The position numbers were made by a program, and so were the translations under genes. Of a stretch of DNA of 64,000 bases, positions 13,531 to 26,800 are shown in pieces; positions within the stretch are counted from its first letter, which is position 1, and each line of letters opens with the position of its first letter. This stretch comes from Aphelenchoides besseyi (taxonomy: Eukaryota; Nematoda; Chromadorea; Rhabditida; Aphelenchoididae): the NCBI GenBank assembly GCA_024699855.1, contig JAMPIQ010000003.1, forward strand, positions 4,154,001-4,218,000. The letters run 5' to 3'. The notes beneath the pieces are model-generated. The model did no database searches and was not told the DNA's origin. It saw only the letters and a program-made list of their open reading frames with translations.

Positions 13531-13956
13531 CCTCTTGTTTCTTCTACATAGCGATCTCAGTTAATCTCCGCATTTTTTATCATGTAACTTTTATTTTATC
13601 GTCTTATATTATAAAGAATGATAGCTGCGAACGCGAATAGTACAAAGCAATAACACATACAATTCAAAGATAGAGAAAATCGATGAACCAGGTTTTGAAG
13701 AAGCTAAGAAATGAAAACAATCTTTACAGCACTCATTGATGGAAAACAATTTCGAGTCGAAGTTCGCCGTTTGCGAAGAAAACTGAGATCAAAACAAAAA
13801 AAAACAAGAATCCTGAGTTTCCTCAAGCAAAGAATTCAAATTTTGGCTAAAACGAAGAGAGCAAATTATGCGGTTCTTTGTACGAATAGAAAGATTAACC
13901 GGCATATAAGCTAACAATTGTACTTCAAGAGTCGAATGATGCGCCAATGAACATGA
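13531..13956. other. Convergent intergenic region, no gene supported
   Basis: Lies between the ends of the 12.2-13.5 kb gene (+) and the zinc-finger gene (-). It holds a TTTATTTTAT run near 13588 (AATAAA on the minus strand). A 67-codon basic frame at 13711-13914 has no domain or splice context and is left out. Confidence 0.4.
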
Positions 13957-16900
13957 TTAGTCGGTTGTTGCGGCGGTTGAAAGAGCGGGAAATAATTGGA
14001 AATTAGAGAATGCAGGTAATGATTTCAAAGTTTCGACCAAATTCAACTGCGCACTTGTCAACGTTGCTTCATCAGTCAAAGCTTTCGATCTGTTGGCTGG
14101 CGAAATAGCCGATGCGATTGGAGTGAAAGGTGATGAATGTTTCGTTTGTTTGTGATGCTCCAAGTTCTTTAACGTGCGACCTCTGCGAATTTGATTGATT
14201 ACTTTGTTTATCTAAACAATTCACTTACGAGTATGAGCATTGATCGCAGGCGAATACATTGTGTGATGGGCCGGGAGCTGCCGTCTTTTTCAACGATTCG
14301 TCACCACAGTCAACACCCAACTGATGAGCCCTCAAGTGCAGGAACATGTCCTGATGAATTTGAGTCGAATACTCGCAATTCGGACACGAAAACGTCTGAC
14401 CGTCTTTTGTACAATCGGCAACATGTCTAAAATTGAACGCATTAGTTGATGAAGCTAATCAAATTTGTCAATTCAATTTCAATCATGTCAAGTAAACTAA
14501 CCTATTGATGTGCTTATCCAACATTGCCGGACTTTTGCTCACGTGACGACAAGAGAAAAACGGACACTTTCGCGACGCCAAATCGATTGTTTCCGGAAGT
14601 GGAATCTGATGACGATAGTAACGATGAAAATGTATGTAACGTGCTTCACGCGTCGTAAACTGACAACCCGGTTCTTCGCAACGAATTGGAGGATTACGGT
14701 GATAGATCGTAACCTAGAAATGTTCAATTATTTATCGTTTGTTAGTTTCAACTTACATGATAGGAAACGGAGTTGTAACGTCCGTAAACTTTGTTGCACA
14801 CTGTGCATCGATACCCTTTTGGCACGGTTTGGATGTATTTCTTGTTTCTACACCATCCTTCTTTTTCGTTCGATGGAACCAGTACATCACCGGCATTTTC
14901 GTTGAACGGAGGCGATGGTATGGTTGGTTGATTAGCGCTTGAGCAACTTGATGTCACACTGCGGGTTTCGGATCTAAACACAAAATCATAAGATCGTCTG
15001 CTTGAGTTTTTTGTTGGGATCACATTTGTGAAATCCATTTGGAATTTTAGTTATTTTAAGTATCTCATACATAACGCCCGATAACATCATTTTCAGCTCA
15101 CTCCCTATTTAGCAGACGAATTGGAAACACGCTTTTGGTTTGATCAGAAGACAAATGTTGGATCGGAATTCTTAGTCCGATTTTCGACAACCACATCTCC
15201 AAGAAATAAGTTGTGTAATCGGTTACGAGACCGGTAGTTGGGGTGTAGTATAATGCATGCGCAGAAATAAGTGATGTTATTTCGGAAAACGTAAGACGAT
15301 TTTCTCGGACGAAATCATGAACTGAGTTTCGCTAATGGAAACTGTACGAATTTTCAGCTTCTCACGTCAATTCGATTTCCCCAACAATCCGCTTGAACAA
15401 GCGAGTGCAAGTAAGTCCGATTAACGACTGAAAGTGAATGTCGAATACGAGCAAATTCATCTGTTTATCCGGTATCCACCCTCATACACATCCCAATTCG
15501 CGTAATTCACTTCTTACCTTCCGACTAATCTTTAGTCGGATTCACGAGATTTTGAAGTCCAAGGTCTTTCTAGACGTAAACTGAATCACCACCCTCACTG
15601 AGCGTTAATGTATTCCATAGCTTGTGAAGTGATCGACGATTAATCGCTCAACTTACGAATTCCGGAAACGCTCATTCGCAGGAATTTAATCAAAGATGAT
15701 AAGAAGATTTAACCCTCAAATTCGTAGAACTTATTTCGTGTTTGGTCGTCTTAATGGCACTGAGACATTTTAGTCTAACGTACCGTTTATCATTTCACCT
15801 ATTGACTAACAGCTTAATGTACTTGGTCTTTGTATTCGGATACAAATAGCGCAATTTTTCAGATTCCAAAGAAACAGAAATCGCATTAGACAGAAGAAAA
15901 AGTGCGAGAGTTGTTCGCAAGATTGCACTACGTATACCACGCGTTACACCGAATTAACTCCAAGTGAACAGTTTGCAGTGTTTTTTGCCCGTAGAACTTT
16001 AAAGGTCCGATGGATGATTTCAAGAAAACAGTTCGGGAACATACAAAATGGTCGAGAGTGTGTTGTAAAAATAGACCGAACCCAAATCGATTTCCTGCGT
16101 TTCGTTGAATTCTTCCCGAAAACCCGCGGCATCCGCCGAATTAGTCGGAAAATGATGGTGGGAACGTCGAAAGCACGAACTTTCAAAACAACAAACTCAC
16201 CGTTCAGATTCTGACGTTCGAATTTCGGGCAAAAAACCTTCGACCGGAATTGTCGTGGGTTCGAATTTAGGAAAAATCGACGGAGTAGTTGCAAGAAAAT
16301 TCGAAGACGCAGCGCTATTCACTTGTCCAGGACTGCCGGCAAAACGGCTGGCAATTGAAGCTTGAAGCAGATTATTGAAGAGAGCTTGTTGTTGAAGTTG
16401 CTCTTGTTTCTGTTGTAATTGCTGTTGTTGTAAAAGTTGAAAGTACGCTGAAATAAACGATGAGTATCGCGTTTCGCGGTTTTCACCAACCTGCATATAC
16501 GGCTGGATTAATCTGAGGCAAAAGTTGACTGGCAACATTCGCGTTGGGCATCGTCGAAGATGGCGGACTGATCGAAACGAGCGGCGAGGAATTCCCGGAC
16601 GGATGAACGGGTATAGTGATTAAACTCGCGACACGTTGCAAATCCATAATCGATGTATCAGCGCTGGAATTGACTAGTTGCTGTTCGAGAGCGGGAAGTT
16701 CACACAACTTGGACAACGGAATCAGCTGTAATGAAGGTAAATGCATGTAGTTTGAGAAATGTGATTGTTAGTCAGCAAATGAGTAAGTCCGAAACTGTCC
16801 AGACTTTCTTATAAAAATTCTCGAATCGTGATATTAACTTCCGACGCCTACAGACCAAACCCTCTTGTCGACTAGTCATCAACTCCGCCTTCCCCCCGTT

Positions 16901-17837
16901 TTCACTGATAAGACTTGTAACGTGACTTTTCCGATTTGTCATAACAAGGTTTCGTGGATTACAAAACCGAAGAATTGAGTAATAATCAAAATGAACCTAC
17001 TGATTCACGGACCGCTTCGTTGTCCGTCAATTGACCGGTGTACATGAAGACGAGTAGCGCCTTGAACGATTCGACCGGATTCTTGATCGTTGACAGGTCC
17101 ACGGAAATCGTGACTATTGGACTGGTCGTCGTGCAGGTCGACTGTTGAAGTTGAGCGCGAAAGTACGACGATTTTGAAAGAACGGAACGATGAGCGTACA
17201 AGAATTCGGAGTCTAAAAAGATTTTTGTGTTGTTGCACTTCGGAAGGAACCTTGTGATCTCATCGTCAACGAAATCGGTTGTAACGGCCACTTTTTTCGT
17301 TTAAAACGGTCGTCTTCTGCGGTGTGATTTCGACGCGCAGTTTCTTTTAAGAACGATCGTCATTCACTATTTTTGTTTTCGATGTGTTACCATGTCCCGG
17401 AAAAACGGCTGTGCGCCGCGAATGGCGACACTCCAAAATGATCGTGAGTTTGTCACAACGTTTCAATCACACGAACTGCGCGCACGGAAGAAAGTTGCTA
17501 ACCGTTCGAGTGCATTCTTCTGCTTACCATCACATTTCGGGCTACAAACGTTTTCGTGTAAAACCCTTTCGGATTACCGTAATCTCGAATTGAGGCGAAT
17601 TTCAATCGACTTTTTAGTTTTTTCGATGTTTACTGAAGGATTAAAGCTTTTCGTTGACGTAGAGATCGTAATTTGTGTAACATTTTACCTTTGATTCCTT
17701 TGGTTGCATCAGTGTACAGGAGTTGAATGCACGTATCGAGCATGGTCGATGGCAAAGTCATTGATTGCTGTTGGCCCAACGGTGAAGAGGCAGTAAAAGA
17801 ACTCGAATCGAACAGTACAGTCGGCGTCATACGATAT
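13957..17837 (-). CDS. BTB-domain, Q-rich, C2H2 zinc-finger transcription regulator
   Basis: One minus-strand gene by phase continuity. Exons: from 17837 (MTPTVLFDSSSF...LDTCIQLLYTDATKG), about 17290-16997 (BTB core IFLDSEFLYAHRSVLSKSSYF and ESFKALLVFMYTGQLTD), 16735 onward (LIPLSKLCELPALEQQL, the BTB end), a Q-rich exon (FQLLQQQQLQQKQEQLQQQ) ending RTSESER at 16201, then a 1.23-kb intron (phase 2/2) to the zinc-finger exons from 14973. Five C2H2 fingers are seen: YRCTVCNKVY...H, IRCEEPGCQF...H, RKCPFFSCRH...H, FSCPNCEYST...H, FACDQCSYSG...HH. BTB domains dimerise and recruit corepressors; C2H2 arrays bind DNA. Oddity: the first exon resembles the last part of a BTB fold (LLYTD), so an additional partial BTB may precede the complete one. 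The acceptor at 17290 (AAAAAAG) is weak. The upstream start was not found. Confidence 0.72.
14974..16200 (-). other. 1.2-kb intron of the BTB/zinc-finger gene
   Basis: Bounded by donor CG|GTGAG at 16200 and acceptor TTTAG at 14974. Short frames inside (for example 15944-16294 -) partly overlap the Q-rich exon in other frames. No independent gene seen. Confidence 0.5.
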
Positions 17838-20800
17838 CTGAAAACACAAGCAGACATTAAATTGGCCCATGAAAACGGAACACGACTAAGAGCGCAAAAT
17901 ACGGTAATATAAATGGTGGTCGAAAAGGTCAATTCGCGGCTACGTGATGGTCATGATTGAAGTAAGCTTTTTTGAGTTCGGAGCGTGTTCAGTATCGCCC
18001 AAACTTCCTCGATAACGACATTTCATTACAAGCAAAAACAAAAGCCGCTCGTGTTCAAACGCCTCGACATTCGGCATCCACGACCGTCCGTTTTGTTTTC
18101 GAGAAAGAGCGTCGGCGATGAGCAATCACTCATTTGCATGCCGCAAAAGAACGGTAACTTTTTTTAACTTCCCAACCTTATGATTGACAGCGTGAACACC
18201 GTCAAACTCGCTTTAAAAGTACTCGCAAAACAACACCCAACTACGTAAGCAGAACTATTTCATTCGAGTATAATATGCTTCATTACTCGAACATTTTTTT
18301 AACGGACCTAAGCAAATCGACTCAATAATTGTTTTAGACGTTCTCTTTCAATCCTCTGGAATCTCACCACCCACAACAAACTGCATGTATACGACGAAAA
18401 TGAATAAGCTCGTTGAGAAACAAAAGCTCAAACATCCAATCAGTCGTCGATTCGCAAGTACCATATTGTGTATAACAAACCGCGGGTTTAGACTTCGGGC
18501 GAACAAGAACCAAATTAAGAGTTCGCTTGCAAGTGCAAATGGGCGTTCGAAATGGTTTCGATAAACCCTCTTATGACGATCAGTAAGTTAAGTTCGCTAT
18601 GATCGAAGATGCTCGTAAGCAACAAAGAAAACACACAATTCGCTGAAGCATTTGAAACTCGGAAGTTTTCTCCGTAAAATAGGAATGAAAATCTTGGTGA
18701 ATGGTAGAAAGTAATTCTGAAGTCGGGTCCGTTGTTTTAAGCCGCGGAATACGGCAAAAGTCAACAACACTAAATAGCTATTACTCCGCCCATTTTCCGA
18801 GTCTACGGAAGGTAGACGTTGCTCAGCAGTCGAAAGATCATCCGGATTCCACCCATGCGCCTTAAAATAACGACCGTAAGGTCAGAATAATTGTTGGAAT
18901 TATCAGAAACGTCATTTTTCAAACTTCAAGTTGGCCATCAGGAAACGCGTTTTGAAGTTTGAGTGGGAGTTTCGTCTTCGAAAATACTTCCGATTTTCTT
19001 GGCTATTCCGCTGCTTAACGATCCCTCATTTTCAGCCGACAACCACTCATCGGATATTGTAACTTTCCGGACTCGTGCGCGACTGCAAAACGACCAACGG
19101 ATACAGTAACCGTTTTTATGGCCAACCGACAATTAGCGACCGAAAACACCAACTTTCGAAAACGGCTATGAATAGAGAGCTGAGGCAAAAGAGAACTTAA
19201 GATCAGCAAAATTCTGCCAATTGTGCACTTGAATCCACTGGTAACAGAAATTTCCATGAATTCGAAACTCCCAACTATCATTCTGCTTTCGCGACGTTGT
19301 TATCAATTTCGTGTAATATTTCTTTGTTCAGCAAAGTTTTTGGACTTATCAGCACGCTTTCCGCGAGTCACAAGTTACGAGAAGCGATCTTCGATGTTTT
19401 CAGTAAATTTGAACGATTGTACCGCTGGCTTCTTAAAAGTGCAAATCCCCAAAAGAAACTTCACAAAATGCTGGAAGTCTCTACAATCGAAACATCGCAT
19501 TTAAACGTAACACAATTTGAATCCACTAACAAATTGTTGGACTAACAACAAAACCTATGGATTACAAGTTCTCGATGTTAAAATAAGGCACAGGTTAGTA
19601 CTACGTTTAGATAAGATACAAACTTCCAGTATTCCATTTCGAGTTTCCTCTTCGAATACATTACAGTAACCGACCTTCGAGGCGAATGTTGAAATGATAG
19701 ACATTTTTTTGAGAAGCAGTCCATTGACCTCCTTGTGATCTGCGGGTTCAAAAATGTTTTGAATTACTTGAATATTCGCTATTTCCGGTGTGATAAGAGG
19801 CCGCTCGTTACTGATTGCTTATTGATCACTCTACAAATACACTTAATCTTCGTCTGAAATTACTCAAAAAATATTTTGTTTCAGAAATTCATCAACTGAT
19901 AGAGTTTCCGCTTCGATCATATCTGATAATCGATAGGCGGTGGTTCGTGTCCAATGATCTCGAACATTTCACTTCTTCTCGAAGCCACTCATTTGTTTGT
20001 CCAATGAAACATCTCTTCAAGGCATCTTTCACTGCACGGGATAGGCAGAGCAAACTTCCGATTTTACCACTTCCGGCCATTTCAAACCTCATTAACGTTG
20101 ATCTTTTTTCGTTGATTAACGTGACGAAAACGCACGTCTATCGACGCTGTTGGACTTTAGTCGCGATGACAAAATCCCGCTCTTCTAATTAACTCAATGT
20201 ATGTTGTTAATTGCGTGAACGAATTTCGTTGTCTGACGTAAACTGTTTGGACGCAATTGAACTCAACGATTGAGAACAATGTTTCAAGAAATCATGCATC
20301 ATAGAGAACGTGATTCTTCGCACATTTGAATGGGACACAAGAAATTGGAAAATTTCGAAGGCCGAGAAATGATAAGCCTCTTCTAGTAAGTATACACAGA
20401 AGATTGCTAAGCACCGGCGAATACTTTTGGTCCGCAACGATAAGAATGAAGGGAGAAACTCATTTCCTTATTAAACATTGCCTGATTCATAAAACCGATT
20501 CTCGTGTTTTAACCACCTGCCAAATTTCGAGAGTCGCGTGATCAGGCGGTTAACAAGCAATCTTGGACCAAAACAAAACCGATCATCAACTGATAAGCAC
20601 ACGTTTCAGCGAACCAAACAACCACAACAGCTGAGCGAAACGAGTATTGTGGTTACGAGATTGACATTAGACGATTAACCTTACTCGATGGCTAATCATC
20701 CAAACTAGAGATTTCATAATATCGTGTAGTGCTGCAACAAGAAATTTGAAATGTCAGAAAATGCAGGTTATGAAGATTTGAACTGCACGTCATTAAGAAT

Positions 20801-23800
20801 CAAACAGGCGACAACTTTTGCTTTCCGTTCGCACAATAATCTTTGCCAAAACCAAGCAGACTGACAGCTTAATCGTTTAAGCTCAAGTTTTGGGCCGCTA
20901 ATTTTGACTTAAGACTAATCGTGTTGAAATCATCAAATCACACGTTTTTGCATCTATTTCTGTTGACGTACTCTATTATTTGAAGTTCATTTGCACGAAC
21001 GTCATTCTAAACATCCACCCTCAACTTGGCGTCATTGGTTGCAGTTTCCGAAAAACTTGTTCGTGAATTTAGCATTTTGACATTTAACTCAAAGGCTATG
21101 ATTATCAGCTAAAGCGTCAATGGCCACACGAAAGAACGTAATTCGTGCACTTCATAGACAGTTCAAGTCCAACTAATGAAAGAAAAAGCATGGACGACAG
21201 TAAGTTTTGCGGAACTAATTAAAAACGATAGAGTTTGCGAACACTCGAAGTAACCGAAAAGCTTATGAATCGGAAAAGAATGTAAATCTCAACGGACATC
21301 TTTTGGTCAAATCGCACCACGGGAATTGTCTGTCCTTTAGACAATCAAAATCGGTTGGAAGTCGACTATTGGCTGTCGAAGTGGCGAACTTGATAAGTCA
21401 GGGAACGGTGAGAATAGGAAGAGAGAAACTGATTCCAGGTAACAGAGAATTACGCGACATGTCATTTCACGAACCCGCGCAGCAATCAGTTAAGCAGTGA
21501 TTGGAAATGTCAGGAAGAGAGCAAATTGATATACACACGCGGAGCTGTTGGTTGAAGCGGACAGCTAAGAGTGATGAGTATTCTGCTTAAAAGCCCGCAA
21601 CTCACACCTCCACGAGCTGTCCGTTCGCTTCTTGAGCGCGCGAAACATCACGCCGTTTGATTCGCTTGTCCATTCGCCGTCGCCATAAAAACGTTCGTCA
21701 CATCGACGAATTACCGTAAGGACAAACGGACGAGTCGCAACGGCGCCAAAACGTTTGACATTGAAGGGGTTTTGGCTTTTAAAATACGCATGAACTTCGT
21801 CTTAACCTTCATGTTGTTATTAATGTGTTTTCTTCCTCTTTGATGACTCGTCATCAATTACCGCATTCGATTCCCGAATGACCGAACTTATGTCGTCGTT
21901 CGTTGGGCTTTCAGTCTACACCTGAGAACTAATGATCTTTTCGGCGAAATTATCAAAACGGAAGAATTTGTGCAATAGAATAATTAGAGCTGACAAGTTG
22001 AGATTCATGATCGAATAGCCCACACGTATTCGAGGACCAGAACAACAATCAGAAAGTTAAATGACGTGATCCCGAAGCAGGTTTCCACTCTCACCGTAGC
22101 CCTGGAATCAAGACTTAGGAGAAAGTAGAAAGCTGAAGAGAATTCCGAGCAACCACCCGATTAATCTCTTCAATTTACCGCGAAGATTTAATGATTATAA
22201 AGAGAAACCTGTAAAACCGATGGACCAATAGGATTATAGGAATGCAAAGAAATGATGATATCATAGACATTATCTTAGTAACTACGCATACAGCAGTTCG
22301 AACGTCAAACTTTGTAGACCCAAAAGCAGTCATTTTGACAAATCGATTTCCTTTAAAACCAACAACATACATCGGATACTGTAAAAGGTTCGTATTGCAG
22401 ACGGATTATAACTAACAATTAAAAGTAAGTGAATTTTTTGAAGCTCAAAGTATCGACTCGTTCCGATTGCAGCGAGTATACAATCGACAAAACGTATTAA
22501 AGCGATTTTGCAGAAAAGGTCAACAACGACTGTGAAGTTCACTTTGTTAATTGGAATACAGACAGAATGTTTTAATCCAACCATTTATGGCTTATCCCAC
22601 ACCCTCATTGTTGTTTTATCTGCCCACCCCCTTCCACCCTCACCTCTAGCTGAGCCGATTAACAGTCAGTCTTCTCGTACTTCATCGTTTTGTTGTTGTC
22701 CTGCTGATTCTCAATCCCTTGTTTTTAATCTGGTATTTGAGGACGGTGAAGAAGTTCCATCAGAACGAGTGCGTTCGAAGGAAATGATGTTTTTAAATCC
22801 GATTTTCAAAAACAATTCGCTTAATGGCCACGGAAATGCACGAGATTTGAAACTTCGTATGTTAAGCCAAAATCTTCGTGAGTGAACTTGTTACCAAGCC
22901 GAGATCAACACTCAAGAATCGTGGAAAGAACTCAAGAAAATCAGCCGTTTTAAGTGTTAATTGAATGACTGCAATTCGAGTTGTCAGAATTTGTACGCTC
23001 CATTGAAGTTGAGAGTTCGATTTAAGCGACCTTCTCTGAAAAAAGCGCCATTTTCGCGAAAAGCTTTTTGTCAATACTCTCGATGTCTTTTCAGAAATCG
23101 ACGAGGACGACTCTTTAAACTCATTGATCGTTTTTGGAATATCGGAGTCAATAAAAAAAGAAGTTAATGAGCAAAACGAAGATTCGACCTTCGGAACGTT
23201 CGGCGGTCAACTTAACGTCGTTCCAACGCGCAACGCGGTTTTGCCGTCCGAAAGATTTGTATCAAACGGCACTCTTCCTTAACAACTCCGGTTTGTGCCC
23301 AATGCCAAACAAAACAAGTGAACTGAAGTGTCCTCGCGATCTGGCAGTTCGATAAGAATCGATGGACGGCACAAGCCGACGAAGAAATTTGAATTTCGGT
23401 TGTGTAACAACTTCACGGTTATTTACGACAAATTGGCAACTTCAAATCGCCTTTTCAAACTTCTTGACCGTAAAACTCGGAACAACAAAAAGTTTGAATA
23501 GTTCCGATAAACATGTTGAGGGAACGAAAATCAAAACATTCATCGACATACAGAAATTTCGTGGCACCGTCATTTCTGTTTCTACCGTATGCCGCACCAT
23601 AAATGTCGAGGGATGATAAATCGGAAAGAAATTGGGTGGTCGAACATCGCAAAATAGCGAACGGATGGATCGTGACTAACACCCGAAGCGGCATTGGCGA
23701 ATTGATGAAAACACGTTTGGACACAATAACGAGTGTCTTCGTTTTCTCATTCCGAAAAATGCAAATTGTCAGCTTGATCGTTTGAACGACATGAACTCTT

Positions 23801-26800
23801 GCTCATCGACGGCCAAAAATCGGCACTTGGAATTTCAATCGGCTTTCGGAGCAAACAATCCGCCTTTTGATTTGAATGTCAATGCGAGCGGATTGGAGAT
23901 GGGAATCCGAATTGTACTCGACTTCTTTTCGGCAAATTTTGTCCAACGAAAAAACTTCATGTAACTCGGGCCGTAAAAGCAAAATCCGCAGCTTCGACAT
24001 TTCGCCGAACTCGCTTCTTTGGATCACAGGCGACGGCATTTTCCAGTTCAAAGGTCTTCGAATTTGCTTTGAAAAAGCAACTTCAGAGACCGAATGGTCA
24101 ATCTACTAAGTCTCGTTTTTTGGAAATCAAAGTCGACACATCACGAGTTGTCCGATCAGTTGGAAGGGATTTTGCACAATCGGATTGGGTTTCGTTCCTT
24201 CGCCTTTTCGGGCCCACTGCCGACTTCTGTCATGATCTTCTGGACTTGAATATCGAAAAAATGATTGACCGTCGTTTTTCAACGAAAATTTCCGACTTCA
24301 CTGAAAGAACGATCGAATTTCCGCGGCGTTTGATTTCCGAAAGTTTGGCGCTTGGAAACGTTTAGCGAGTTTTACGAGCATAACAACCGGCCACAACTAC
24401 CGTACTCAGTGATCTTCTCGTTTTCGAAAACCCACCTGCTTAATCACCTCAAGCGGTTGGTTTAACACTTCTGTTTGCTCAATGAAACAAAGATGTCGAC
24501 TGCAGGAATCTGAAATTGGAAAGAATCAGTTCGAAGAACCTTCTACTTCTGAATCTACTCGCGATTACTCGAGAAAACTAAACGGTTGCCGTAGCACAAA
24601 CTTCGCAAGTTGTAGATCCAAAAAATTGTCTTTGTAAAAACCGAAAATCAAGGATTAAGAAACAAACTCAAAAATGATGCTCAAAAGCCTACAATCGACT
24701 AATTTACCCAACGGTAGTGTTCCAAACGAAAATGTTCTGCGTGAGTCCATGAGCACGTTTCACACAAACATTAAACGAAATCAATTTCCATGAATCGTGA
24801 TTATAAACCCATTTATTGGACTGGGAATTCCACCGATTCACTTGATCAACTTCAAAACAAGGAATGTAATTTAAATCGAATTACGCCATTGACTGCGGAC
24901 AAACAAGAAATGATCGTATGTTTTCAATGTGCACGTTTCGGTTTTCTTCTGACGTGAAACATTTGACGTATTTAGAATTCGAATAGGATTCTAATGGACA
25001 ATTGAAATCAGATTTGCACCGCGCAAATTGTACATAAACCACCTTGTGATCCTTCTATTCCTGCCGAGCATATCGAAACCGCCGTTATACGTTGGTAAAA
25101 AGTTGGTTTTTGTCAAAGAAATCCGACGGTTTTTCGGCCATTAACTTGCAAACGTAAACTTGTTAACGCGCTCATTTCATGGACTTGTTAATCAGATTGA
25201 GAAAACGCGTGAACTCGACTTTTCCATTGGTTTCTGATCCTTGAACTGCCTTCAATTGCCGTACCGAAAGGGAAACAATAAAGGTCCAGAAAATGTTGAA
25301 GGAACGACCATTCGGAGCGAAAGAATGATATTAAACCGTCCATCTCTTTATTATGTTCGGATGATACAAAAGGCAAACAAAAGAATTTCAATGAACCGAA
25401 ACGCAAATGACTCATTCGGTCTTATGTTTCGGGACATTTTTGGTTTCGCCCGAAATGGTCTCTGGAATCATGTACATTCCATAACATAGCAAATCGAATC
25501 AGGACCAATCTTTTCGGCATCATGAGTTGGCAGGTCGGAAACAAAAACAAAAACCCGAACGTGAAAATGGACGATTCATGAATTCGGGTGTCAAACGATC
25601 AAACCAAGAATCGTGTTGCGCCGCTCGGAGTTGTCAATTGAATTGAACATCCGTACATCCCGAAACCATGTGGTACATTTACGAAGATTATTAAGGCCTC
25701 ATAAAACTTGGGAGTAAAATTGGGAAAATATTGCTTCCCGTCTCGATTCGCTCTCCGATCGAAACGTGAAAAGTTTTCCGCTATTGCCGTTAAAAAGCGT
25801 TTATTCGACGACAGCCGTTAACTGCAAAAAACGAAACTTGGTCGGCTGTGAAAACTTAAAGACGATTTAATATAAGCGCGAAAAACCATACGGTAAAAAC
25901 GAGCGGTGGGAAAAGAAGGTCGGTCGTAATTTCGAAATGGAGTTCAATCGCCAAGGTTTATGTTGCAGTAGTTAACGGAGCATAAAACGGACAGACAATC
26001 TGGGAAAACATTCTTCCCACCCGCAAATACTCGATTCTTGGGCTTCTTTGTTACTGCAATTAGAAGCCCAAGTATCAAGCAATCAATCGGGTTCGTGTAT
26101 CGGCGTTTCACTTATTCCCGACCAATAACTAAGCCTTCGAAAAGAAGCCCCGCAAATCTTCTGTTCCATTTCATCTACCGTTTTCTAATTAGTGGGAATA
26201 TTGAAGAAATAAGCAAAATCTGTGTAATTGAATTGTAAAATCCAATCGCACCTTAAAAGTACATGTTTTTTGTGACCGAATTACTTGCCGTTCCGCTCAA
26301 CCTAATTGGCCGCCCTGTTTGGGATCCTCGTTCGTCGAACGTTTGCTTCCCATCAGAAGTGAACTGATTTTCTTGTAGAAGTTTTCGAGAAATTTCAGCT
26401 AATTTCCTTTCCTCCCACTCCGTTCGTCTCAACCGAAACGAATTTATCCGAACAGTGAGATTCGAAACAACAAAAACGCGAGCTTACTGTAAGGCAGCTC
26501 AATTGGAAGTCGTTGAACCTTCGCTCCAGCGGTTTCAAAGAAAACAAAGGGAAATTGCTACAACTCGAAATGCACAAACTGATCGATGTTCTTGTAAATT
26601 AAACGAACGAGATGGCAGTGAGTCCTCCAAAATAAAAAGGTCAACAGTAAGTTCAACGCTAAATCGAGAGCCTGGTGGAATTAGTGAACCCAACGCTTGG
26701 ACTACAATTCATAACATGATGCGAATTTGTTTTATTTTCAGCTATGCGTTTGATGTCTAATTGAGTTTTTTGCATTGCCGTTGAAATGAAATTCGTAATG

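Noticed and set aside
17940..18125. Minus-strand frame containing IADALSR, like the end of Ty3/gypsy reverse transcriptase-RNase H
   Set aside because: A single seven-residue match with no RT, RNase H, protease or integrase motifs nearby and no LTRs; most likely chance, or a coding shadow near the BTB gene's 5' region.
19815..20192. 125-codon + frame
   Set aside because: No recognisable motif, no flanking exons, and the reverse strand is also open over part of it.
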